From an uncultured Bacteroidota bacterium (GTDB taxonomy: Bacteria; Bacteroidota; Bacteroidia; Bacteroidales; P3), in assembly GCA_900546465.1 (NCBI GenBank), contig URCX01000139.1, positions 1-5,087 on the forward strand: 5,087 nt of DNA, in the 5' to 3' direction. A program made the position numbers and the translations under genes. Below, in pieces: positions 1-5,087 of the stretch (its first letter is position 1; each line of letters starts with the position of its first letter). The notes under the pieces were generated by a model. The model was not told the origin of the DNA. It saw nothing but the letters and a program-made list of their open reading frames with translations, and ran no database searches.

Positions 1-1
1 C

Positions 2-388
2 TTTCAGTTTAATTATGGAAGCTATGATCTTGGAGATACCTATGACTCTTTAGAGGTAAAAGGCAATTCATTAGGAGGTAATCTCTATATAAAAGAGCCT
101 TTATACAGAACGTTAGACTGTAGAGTTAACTTTACAGGTGGAGGCTACTACAAAGCTCTTACCGACAAAATTAAAAGCTATTCTCTCGAATTGAAGAGAA
201 ACAAATTAGGTGGCTATTTTGATTTTGAAGCATCTGTATTTAAAGAAGACTTAAACTTTTTAAATACCTTAAAACTTGACTACGGTCTTGTACAGGATAA
301 AAGCAATTTATCAGACGACAAGTCACAGCGCGCTTATTTACTTTCTAACTTTGATTCAAAGCTAGATTGGAACTTCTATAAAAACTAA
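2..388 (+). CDS. C-terminal fragment of a probable TpsB/ShlB/FhaC-type outer-membrane transporter, apparently truncated
   Basis: Open from the left edge of the window to TAA at 386-388 (128 residues visible; the true start is outside). The translation alternates hydrophobic and polar residues with many Tyr, Gly, Asp and Asn, as in outer-membrane beta-barrel strands. Residues about 24-50 (GGNLYIKEPLYRTLDCRVNF, then a GGGYY turn) resemble the TpsB strand pair around 'lsyPlxRs...l.l..gy', and the end (LLSNFDSKLDWNFYKN) resembles the strand before the conserved GG-x-RGY region. That region and the final strands are missing, so the protein ends early. TpsB proteins export large exoproteins across the outer membrane. 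Leucine is mostly TTA or CTT here, whereas the HU-like gene and mutA prefer TTG, which hints at a foreign origin. No signal peptide or POTRA domain can be judged. Another outer-membrane barrel family (BamA/TamA-like) is possible; the family call is inference from pattern, not a database match. Confidence 0.55.
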   Translation, partial: FQFNYGSYDLGDTYDSLEVKGNSLGGNLYIKEPLYRTLDCRVNFTGGGYYKALTDKIKSYSLELKRNKLGGYFDFEASVFKEDLNFLNTLKLDYGLVQDKSNLSDDKSQRAYLLSNFDSKLDWNFYKN

Positions 389-425
389 ATTCACTATAAA
401 TGAAAAAAGGAATTTCGCAGTGTGA
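381..425 (+). pseudogene. Out-of-frame continuation of the truncated barrel gene
   Basis: Skipping one base in the A run at 380-384 moves the reading frame past the TAA at 386-388. The new frame reads KTKFTINEKRNFAV and then meets TGA at 423-425. The peptide keeps the alternating polar/hydrophobic pattern expected of the next barrel strand, so one extra A in that run could have frameshifted an older, longer gene. After about position 420 no frame continues the pattern and the composition turns purine-rich, suggesting a deletion or rearrangement junction. Fourteen codons are few, so chance is possible. Confidence 0.3.
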
Positions 426-653
426 AAGTCGGCTTAGATACGATGAGGAAGCGGGGTTGTAAGGAGAGAAAGGAGGGTTGGGAAGAAAGGATATAAGAGT
501 TTGAAATTACAGGAAAGCGAGTTTTATAAGTGTTGAAACGAAAAAAAATCCATTCACATGCAACAAAACACATACAAGATACGTTAAAAAGAAAGAAGGA
601 AAGTTGTAATTGCCATCATGTAAACGAAGTAATCACATTAAAAACAGAATGTT
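389..653. other. Non-coding stretch between the barrel remnant and the HU-like gene
   Basis: Apart from the short frame-shifted tail ending at 425, no reading frame of note occurs on either strand. Positions 440-500 are strikingly purine-rich, with short G tracts at 453-456, 463-464, 472-473, 475-477 and 480-482. No local pyrimidine partner that would make a hairpin was found. A weak promoter candidate (TTTG about 21 nt upstream of a TATAAGTG at roughly 526-533) matches the Bacteroidetes -7 consensus poorly and is not called. The leader just before 654 is A-rich without a clear Shine-Dalgarno. Confidence 0.5.
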
Positions 654-860
654 ATGGCTATTGGTTATATTAAAGTAAAGAGAACGATTTCTGTGGGTAA
701 GTATCCGAGAGATAAGTTTTTTGCAAAGGTTTTCAGAGAAAAGCCTATCGATTTGAGCGGAAACGCCAAGAAAATTGCAGGTCATTCCGCTCTGAGAGAG
801 GAAGATGTATTCTCTTTCGCAGGTAAGGCTATCAAGTTGGGATTGCACGGCAAATGCTGA
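654..860 (+). CDS. Small HU-like (HU-HIG family) DNA-binding protein, short or C-terminally truncated
   Basis: ATG at 654, TGA at 858-860, 68 residues. The N-terminus (MAIGYIKVKR, then KYPRDKFFAKV) resembles Bacteroidetes HU-HIG proteins, which open with MAI-x-Y-x-x-x-x-R and a K-(F/Y)-(F/Y)-A motif. Residues 38-52 (AKKIAGHSALREEDV) fit the family's 'la..I...stls..DV' helix-turn-helix dimerisation segment. The later part, including the beta arms that contact DNA and the usual 'V.LdglGtf' motif, is missing; family members are usually about 120-150 residues. No frame clearly resumes it after 860. Leucine codons are TTG and CTG as in mutA, so the gene looks native. Family members are nucleoid-associated, but with no DNA-contact region this copy may not bind DNA and could be a remnant. 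It stands alone, with no operon partner. The assignment rests on pattern recognition only. Confidence 0.5.
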   Translation: MAIGYIKVKRTISVGKYPRDKFFAKVFREKPIDLSGNAKKIAGHSALREEDVFSFAGKAIKLGLHGKC

Positions 861-976
861 GACATGAGTGTTAAAACGCAGGCTTGGAGAGTCCGGCATA
901 TTGTTTGATCGCTCTTTCTTTGTCCCCATTGCAAAGTGAGAAAAGGCGAAAGATATGTTTCCTTCATGAAGTCTGC

Positions 977-1043
977 AGAGTAAGGAAAGGCTTTTACATG
1001 GTTGATTTTACGTTTAATATTATATCTTTCCTTTCCTTACTCT
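977..1043. repeat. Inverted repeat 1 (14-bp perfect stem, 39-nt loop)
   Basis: The left arm AGAGTAAGGAAAGG (977-990) is exactly complementary to the right arm CCTTTCCTTACTCT (1030-1043). The loop is AT-rich. The purine arm comes first on the plus strand. No T run directly follows the stem, so it is not a typical intrinsic terminator. Confidence 0.8.
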
Positions 1044-1100
1044 TTGAAAAGGCTGTTTTTTGATAGTAAATGCTCTGTGGGCGAGTAAGAAACGGAGCAA

Positions 1101-1177
1101 AGAGAGTAGAGATAAGGCTTGTTTTAAGTTGTAGATATGTAATATTGTTATTTTTTTCTCAGCTTTCTCTACTCTCT
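1101..1177. repeat. Inverted repeat 2 (12-bp perfect stem, 53-nt loop)
   Basis: AGAGAGTAGAGA (1101-1112) pairs exactly with TCTCTACTCTCT (1166-1177). The AT-rich loop holds a T run ending in CTC (1151-1160) just before the right arm, a motif shared with several other elements here. Confidence 0.8.
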
Positions 1178-1555
1178 ATTCAAGCGGTGATGGGGTAAAA
1201 AGAGGGGATAAGATTGCTTGATGGTTGAATATGAAGTATGGAGTTCCTTGTGTTGCTTGGCGGATGTTTTTACTTGTTTTTGAACGCCGATGCAAGGAGT
1301 GTTAAGGAAGGATAGTATCATAGGAAATAAACAAGTGGCAGAGGGTCTTTGACAATTTCGGGATAAGAACAAGCAAGAATGGTTTTTCTTTCAAGTTTTT
1401 TCAGGCTTTGAAATGCAACTTTCGAGACTCGGACATGCTCTTCTGCTGTCTGATTTTCACAATTATGTCATCAAAAGCAGATTTGGAAAAGTGCAGACTC
1501 GGCAGAACGCAGCTTGGAGTAGAAAGTGAGCTTTAGTGCTTTGGTTTAATAAGAT

Positions 1556-1616
1556 GCGGGGAAAGGTTTTTTGTTCATTTCATTGATTTTATAAAGTATT
1601 TTTCTCCTTTTCCCGC
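1556..1616. repeat. Inverted repeat 3 (11-bp stem with one G-U pair, 39-nt loop)
   Basis: GCGGGGAAAGG (1556-1566) pairs with CCTTTTCCCGC (1606-1616). The only non-Watson-Crick position is G1561 with T1611, a wobble pair if the plus strand is transcribed. A T run follows the left arm and TATTTTTCTC (1597-1606) leads into the right arm. Confidence 0.65.
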
Positions 1617-1710
1617 TTATATCGGCAGAGTGAACAGTCTCTTTCTCATGGTAATTTCCATGTTTGCAGAAAGCAGAAGGAAGATATGAAGTTGTGATTA
1701 AGCTGGAAGT

Positions 1711-1784
1711 AGAGAGCGGAGAAAGTTTTTTGAAGCATTAGGTCTTTTCATAAATACATTTTTTCAGAACTTTCTCCACTATTT
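1711..1784. repeat. Inverted repeat 4 (10-bp core, 17-position imperfect stem, 40-nt loop)
   Basis: The core GGAGAAAGTT (1718-1727) pairs exactly with AACTTTCTCC (1768-1777). Extending outward to 1711 and 1784 adds four Watson-Crick pairs, one G-U (1712/1783) and two mismatches (1717/1778 and 1714/1781). A T run follows the left arm, and ATTTTTTCAG (1758-1767) precedes the right arm. Confidence 0.65.
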
Positions 1785-2044
1785 TCTCCGGCAAGGGAAG
1801 CGATTTTTCTTGACAATGATTTTGAGAATGAGAGGAAAAAAGGAAAGCGGGAAAGGGCTTTATGGAGATATGGTTTTGCCGAATGCCTATTGCGAAAAGA
1901 AGGAAATAAGGGGCTGGATATATGAAGATAAGGAAGCATAGAGGAGAGTAAATAAGAGCATTTTTACCGAATTTTATTGTTTTCATGAATGCGTTGCCTT
2001 TTTACTATTCTTTTCAGAGGGACTGAAAGTGCGAAAGAACTTTG

Positions 2045-2112
2045 GGAGAGTAGAGAAATATTCTTGTTGTAACAGTTTACCTTTGATGTTTATCATTTTT
2101 TCTCTACTCTCT
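2045..2112. repeat. Inverted repeat 5 (13-bp perfect stem plus G-U, 40-nt loop)
   Basis: GAGAGTAGAGAAA (2046-2058) pairs exactly with TTTCTCTACTCTC (2099-2111), and G2045/T2112 adds a wobble pair. The right arm follows directly on a T run. The arm shares GAGAGTAGAGA with inverted repeat 2, suggesting a common origin. Confidence 0.8.
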
Positions 2113-2160
2113 GTTTTTGAGAAAACAAGGACGAAGACGCCGAATGCAACGACGGAAAGT

Positions 2161-2232
2161 CTTTTCTCCCTCTCCGTATCTTTCGGTGTTTTGCAGAAAT
2201 TAAGGTTCGGAAGAGAAAAGAGAGGGAGGGAG
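2161..2232. repeat. Inverted repeat 6 (opposite orientation, two alternative pairings)
   Basis: Here the pyrimidine arm comes first on the plus strand. CTTTTCTC (2161-2168) can pair with GAGAAAAG (2213-2220), or CTCCCTCTC (2166-2174) can pair with GAGAGGGAG (2220-2228), the second extended outward by A-T and G-U pairs. The two foldings exclude each other because both use positions 2166-2168 and 2220. The low complexity of the tracts makes this the weakest member of the series. Confidence 0.45.
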
Positions 2233-2315
2233 AGTAGTAAAAAAAGGAGGAAAAACAATGAGAGCAAAGCGCTTTATCGGAAGGTATAAAGAAAAAAGTA
2301 TGAAATGAATGCGGA

Positions 2316-2395
2316 AGAGAGTGGAGAAAGGTATTTTTTCTTGATCATTTGAATTGTAATTAGTTAGATATTTTTCTCACCTTTATCCACTCTCT
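2316..2395. repeat. Inverted repeat 7 (17-position stem with one mismatch, 46-nt loop)
   Basis: AGAGAGTGGAGAAAGGT (2316-2332) pairs with ACCTTTATCCACTCTCT (2379-2395) at 16 of 17 positions; the exception is G2326 with A2385. The loop opens with a T run and contains ATATTTTTCTC (2368-2378) before the right arm, as in inverted repeats 2, 3 and 5. Confidence 0.85.
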
Positions 2396-2422
2396 CTTTT
2401 GCATAATGAGGATTAAGAACGA

Positions 2423-2547
2423 AAGAGTATGAGAGCAAAGAGCGGCAAAGGGAGCAATAAGGATGTTTTTTGAGGAAATATGGTTTTCATCCTACGGGCT
2501 TTGTGCATTTCGCCTCTCTCTTTGCCTCTCTTTGCTCTCTTATTCTT
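2423..2547. repeat. Inverted repeat 8 (32-position stem, 61-nt loop), the longest of the series
   Basis: Positions 2423-2454 pair with 2516-2547. Of 32 positions, 28 are Watson-Crick, two are G-U on the plus strand (2427/2543 and 2451/2519) and two are mismatches (2430/2540 and 2443/2527). The left arm begins AAGAGTATGAGAGC and the right arm ends GCTCTCTTATTCTT. Within the loop, AGGATG (2460-2465) and CATCCT (2488-2493) form a further 6-bp stem. No T run follows the right arm. Confidence 0.9.
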
Positions 2548-2861
2548 GATTGAAAAGAGTGAATGTGCCGATTTCAGCTTCGATTTTGCCTGTCTTGCAA
2601 GAAAAATTCCCTGCAAATCAAAAAACTTGAAAAGTCGTGATGAAGCACGGAAAATGAAAATCCCGATTCTGATAAAAAAAATCATATGCAACCACTTATT
2701 CCCTTATGCCATAGCAAAAAGAAAGATATGAAATAAGAAAAGTTTGGTGTCAGAAGCTCAAAGCAATATGCTTTGGATGGCTTTTATTTGTTGTCGGCAT
2801 TCGTTTTCCCGCACTGCTCAATCAATAAGCTTCAAATAAGAGTGTTCAATAAGGCGGAAAT

Positions 2862-2900
2862 AAAAAAAGAAACTGCCGTGTTAATCGAGTTACACGGCAG
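2862..2900 (-). terminator. Intrinsic terminator of mutA
   Basis: Read on the minus strand, CTGCCGTGT (complement of 2892-2900) and ACACGGCAG (complement of 2873-2881) form a 9-bp GC-rich stem with a 10-nt loop. A T-rich tail follows at once, including seven consecutive T (2862-2868). It lies 32 bp past the mutA stop. The plus-strand side has no T run, so it works in one direction and ends the transcript behind mutA. Confidence 0.9.
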
Positions 2901-2932
2901 CTTTCGATATTGTAATATCCCTATTCTGCGAT

Positions 2933-4792
2933 TTACAACAAAGCTTTATTGTATTTTATCAAGCTTTCCAAAGCATTGGTTTTGACGTTAATGTAATCCG
3001 TAACGCCTTGTGCGTTGAAGCTTTCCATATTATCGACAGGGTTTCCTGCAACAACTATATGTTTGAAATGCTGTTTCAATGTCGGCAATGTACCGGAAAC
3101 CAATTCCGGATATTCGTCATCGGAAGAGCATAATACCACTACATCGGCTCCGGATTCAACTGCTGCTTTCGCACCTTCTTCCGGTGTGGCAAAGCCTGCA
3201 TTGTCCAAGATTTGGTATGCAGCCACTCCGAAGAAGTTTGTTGAGAATTGAGCTCTTGCTTTTCTCATTGCAAGATTTCCATATGTCAACAAAAATACCT
3301 TAGGTGTCTTTGCTGCGTTTTCGCTTTCCATTCTCAAGGCTTCAAAAGGTTCAGCCAAACGATTGCAAGGCAAGGTCTTTATATCATTGCCCTTTGCTTT
3401 GCATGAACAACATTCTTTCTTTTCGAGTTTTGGTTTAGGCTCGTTCAAATTAGGATATTGGTTTGTTCCCAATATGGTTGTTTTGCGAGTGGCAACGTCT
3501 TTTGCTCTCTTTGCAGCGGTTGCCGCTATTGCGTCTTGTATAATGCCTGCTTTGATTGCTTCGACAAATCCGCCCTTCGCCTCTATTTCCTTGAATATCT
3601 CCCAAGCCTTTTCCGCCAAGGCATTGGTTAGATTTTCTATATAATAAGAACCTGCCGCAGGATCAACGACTTTATCCATGTAAGACTCCTCTTTCAAGAG
3701 TATTTGTTGGTTCGTTGCTATCCTTGTGGAAAACTCATCTGCTTTCTTTAAAGTTACATCGAAAGGATATACAGATATGGAATCTGCTCCTGCTATTGCT
3801 GCGCTCATTGTTTCGGTTGTGGTTCTCAACATATTGACGTATGGATCGTAAACCGTCTTATTGTAGAAAGAGTTTTCCGTATGGATGTGCAATTCGTATG
3901 CAGTAGGGCATTTAGGGTTGTATTGCTCTACAATCTTTGTCCACAACAATCTTGCAGCTCTCAATTTTGCTATTTCCATGAAGTAATTACTTCCTACGGC
4001 AAAGGAGAACACCATTCTGTATCCCACAGAGTGAGGAGCAATTCCTCTTTGTGTAAGATTATACATGTATTCGTTTGCTGCCGAAAGGGTGTATGCCAAT
4101 TCTTGAACTATGGCTGCACCTGCATTATTGAAAACACTTCCGTTTACGGTTACTACATCGAATGCAGGAATATTCTCTCTGACCAAATTCATTATCTCAA
4201 CAAATTCGTCATAGCGTTTTTCCAATCCGCCTCCGCAAAATTCACCTGTTTTAAGTGCGCATGTATATGGGTCAAAATTGATTGAGCCTTGTACCTTCTT
4301 GCCATCAACGTTTTGAGCCTTCACTTCATCAATGAAAAGCTTTATTGTTTGAAGGTAGTCTTCGGATTTGATGAAGTTTATCTTTATTGCGGAAAGGTCT
4401 ATTCCTTTCAACAAGGCTTTCATATCCGCAGCAGTTTTCACTTTCTTTGCCACCAATCCGAGAGAAGTAACTCCACGTTTCAAACCTGCCAAGGCAATAG
4501 CGTTTGCTGTTGCAATATCGCATTCCATTACGTCTTGACGTATATCCCATGCATTGGTGATTTTTTTGTAACCCCTTACGAAAGGAGATTGTCCCGGATT
4601 ACCGTTCAAATATTCCAATGTAGCCAAATCTTCCGCTCTGTAATATGGTCGTACATTGAAACCCTCCAAAGTTTTCCAAACCAACTTTTTCTCATAGTCG
4701 GCTCCTTTGAGGTCTTTTGCTATTACTTCTTCCCATTCCTTCGTGCTTACTTCGGGAAATTCTGAAAACAACTTATTATTTTCCATTATCAT
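2933..4792 (-). CDS. mutA: Methylmalonyl-CoA mutase small (beta) subunit
   Basis: 619 residues, the usual family length (about 610-640). MutA is the non-catalytic partner of MutB in the cytoplasmic B12-dependent heterodimer that interconverts succinyl-CoA and (R)-methylmalonyl-CoA in propionate metabolism. The N-terminus KLFSEFPEVSTKEWEEVI (7-24) and LKGADYEKKLVW (28-39) are typical of Bacteroidales MutA. The TIM-barrel part runs to about residue 440 and includes FVRGYKKITNAWDIRQD (71-87) and VVDPAAGSYYIENLT (375-389). A linker with cysteines at 461, 462 and 464 follows. The C-terminal Rossmann-like domain (about 498-619) has LLTYGNLAMRKARAQF where catalytic subunits carry the cobalamin-binding DxHxxG; its absence marks this as the small subunit. 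ATG at 4790-4792 gives MIMENN; the second ATG at 4784-4786 (MENNKLF) is an equally good start. A promoter at 4825-4856 and a terminator at 2862-2900 bracket the gene alone; mutB does not follow. Confidence 0.95.
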   Translation of the reverse strand: MIMENNKLFSEFPEVSTKEWEEVIAKDLKGADYEKKLVWKTLEGFNVRPYYRAEDLATLEYLNGNPGQSPFVRGYKKITNAWDIRQDVMECDIATANAIALAGLKRGVTSLGLVAKKVKTAADMKALLKGIDLSAIKINFIKSEDYLQTIKLFIDEVKAQNVDGKKVQGSINFDPYTCALKTGEFCGGGLEKRYDEFVEIMNLVRENIPAFDVVTVNGSVFNNAGAAIVQELAYTLSAANEYMYNLTQRGIAPHSVGYRMVFSFAVGSNYFMEIAKLRAARLLWTKIVEQYNPKCPTAYELHIHTENSFYNKTVYDPYVNMLRTTTETMSAAIAGADSISVYPFDVTLKKADEFSTRIATNQQILLKEESYMDKVVDPAAGSYYIENLTNALAEKAWEIFKEIEAKGGFVEAIKAGIIQDAIAATAAKRAKDVATRKTTILGTNQYPNLNEPKPKLEKKECCSCKAKGNDIKTLPCNRLAEPFEALRMESENAAKTPKVFLLTYGNLAMRKARAQFSTNFFGVAAYQILDNAGFATPEEGAKAAVESGADVVVLCSSDDEYPELVSGTLPTLKQHFKHIVVAGNPVDNMESFNAQGVTDYINVKTNALESLIKYNKALL

Positions 4793-4824
4793 TGAGTGTT
4801 TATTTCTTCGGTCTAATCAGTCTG

Positions 4825-4856
4825 CAAAGGTATGAAGATTTTACCACATAACCCAA
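4825..4856 (-). promoter_or_regulatory. Bacteroidetes-type promoter for mutA
   Basis: On the minus strand TTGG (complement of 4853-4856) is followed after 20 nt by TACCTTTG (complement of 4825-4832). This is an exact match to the Bacteroidetes -7 consensus TAnnTTTG, with a -33 TTG box at the expected distance. Transcription would start near 4818 and leave a leader of about 25 nt before the ATG at 4792, with an A-rich sequence and no strong Shine-Dalgarno. No riboswitch would fit in such a leader. Confidence 0.7.
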
Positions 4857-5035
4857 TTCCAAAGACAAAAAACCAACATCGAGAAGACTTCTTTCCTTTT
4901 TGTATTTTTTGAGTTCATGAAAAAGGCTTTCGACAAGCATTCGTCGCATCGGCAAAAAAAGAACACCGTCCGCACAAGCATGTCTGCACAATGCCGCATG
5001 GACGGTGTCATTATCAAAAAAATCTATGTTTTCCT
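4857..5035. other. Intergenic region between the upstream gene and the mutA promoter
   Basis: It holds the terminator of the upstream gene (4954-5008). No other signal was recognised. A minus-strand frame of 63 codons (4800-4991) crosses the terminator arm and the mutA promoter and ends 7 bp before mutA; it is not called as a gene. No cobalamin riboswitch features were recognised. Confidence 0.5.
4954..5008 (-). terminator. Intrinsic terminator of the upstream minus-strand gene
   Basis: On the minus strand ACACCGTCC (complement of 5000-5008) and GGACGGTGT (complement of 4963-4971) form a 9-bp perfect stem around a 28-nt loop that can fold further. After two bases a run of seven T follows (4954-4960). 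The stem starts about 27 bp past the stop at 5036-5038. The plus-strand side has no comparable T run. Confidence 0.85.
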
Positions 5036-5087
5036 TTACTTACCTCCCGTGAGTTCCTTAACCTTTGCCACATCTGCGGCTTGTCCT
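5036..5087 (-). CDS. C-terminal end of an unidentified protein
   Basis: Only the last 16 codons and TAA (5036-5038) lie in the window: GQAADVAKVKELTGGK. The reading frame stays open to the right edge, and a well-formed terminator sits directly behind the stop, which is the main reason to accept it as a real gene end. The tail is hydrophilic, Lys- and Ala-rich and suggests a soluble protein. I do not recognise the family. It is transcribed in the same direction as mutA but is separated from it by the terminator and a new promoter, so the two are not an operon. Confidence 0.65.
   Translation of the reverse strand, partial: GQAADVAKVKELTGGK

Larger units (their letters stand above)
861..2861. 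other. Two-kilobase gene-poor region carrying serial inverted repeats
   Basis: No convincing gene is present on either strand. The reading frames of 60-95 codons found here are low in complexity (Phe/Leu/Ser/Lys-rich), overlap one another on opposite strands and run through the hairpin arms. From 977 to 2547 the region is dominated by the inverted repeats listed separately. A weak short-loop hairpin lies at 913-922/932-941 (one mismatch, one G-U) with no T run. At 1178-1555 only minor pairings are seen, such as TCCTTG/CAAGGA around a GGCG/CGCC core (1245-1298). Nothing else was found at 1785-2045 or at 2548-2861. Confidence 0.6.

Noticed and set aside
453..482. Possible G-quadruplex from five short G tracts
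   Set aside because: Two of the tracts are only GG, so at best a weak two-layer structure; not distinguishable from a general purine-rich stretch.
977..2547. CRISPR array
   Set aside because: The repeats are inverted, not direct, vary in sequence and length, and are not separated by spacers of constant size; no cas genes are present.
977..2547. Intrinsic terminators as an explanation of the inverted repeats
   Set aside because: Loops are about 40-60 nt, arms are mostly purine/pyrimidine rather than GC-rich, and T runs lie inside the loops rather than directly after the stems.
1738..2691. Several frames of 80-95 codons on both strands (for example 1738-1986 minus, 1983-2267 minus, 2029-2289 plus, 2413-2691 minus, 2480-2731 plus)
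   Set aside because: They overlap each other on opposite strands, are low-complexity Phe/Leu/Ser/Lys/Arg-rich, read straight through hairpin arms and show no recognisable motif or start signal.
3881..4765. Plus-strand frames of 134 and 158 codons opposite mutA
   Set aside because: They are antisense shadows of the strongly supported mutA reading frame, Cys/Phe-rich as expected for antisense translation.
4793..4830. Cobalamin riboswitch in front of the B12-related gene mutA
   Set aside because: The predicted leader is only about 25 nt and no B12-box-like sequence is visible.
4800..4991. Minus-strand frame of 63 codons ending 7 bp before mutA, a possible upstream leader peptide
   Set aside because: It spans the terminator arm of the preceding gene and the mutA promoter, so from that promoter it could not be fully transcribed; its sequence has no recognisable features.

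Overview
The window looks like chromosomal DNA of a Bacteroidales-type bacterium. Two things support this. The methylmalonyl-CoA mutase small subunit on the minus strand reads like the Bacteroidales family. Just upstream of it is a good match to the Bacteroidetes promoter: a TTGG -33 box, a 20-nt spacer, and the -7 box TACCTTTG (consensus TAnnTTTG). No strong Shine-Dalgarno precedes the gene, which is also usual in that phylum.

Layout from left to right. (1) 2-388 (+) is the C-terminal part of a beta-strand-rich protein, most like the barrel of a TpsB/ShlB/FhaC outer-membrane transporter. It stops where the barrel should still have several strands to go. A second frame continues the beta-like pattern for 14 codons, so this is probably a decayed, possibly acquired gene. 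(2) 389-653 is non-coding and partly purine-rich. (3) 654-860 (+) encodes 68 residues resembling the N-terminal half of a Bacteroidetes HU-like (HU-HIG) DNA-binding protein. (4) 861-2861 has no credible gene. It holds a series of long-loop imperfect inverted repeats, eight of them between 977 and 2547. In most, a purine-rich arm on the plus strand is followed by an AT-rich loop of about 40-60 nt and a complementary pyrimidine arm. Arm sequences differ between elements but match within each element. (5) 2933-4792 (-) is mutA, complete, with its own promoter upstream and an intrinsic terminator downstream (2862-2900). (6) 5036-5087 (-) is the last 16 codons of an unidentified gene, followed by its own terminator (4954-5008).

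mutA is therefore a single-gene transcription unit here. MutA pairs with the catalytic, B12-binding MutB to interconvert succinyl-CoA and (R)-methylmalonyl-CoA in the propionate pathway, but mutB is not in this window and cannot be co-transcribed directly behind mutA. The least explained part is the hairpin series. It could be a dispersed palindromic repeat family, a set of structured RNAs, or a tract shaped by template-switch copying, and the sequence alone does not decide between these.
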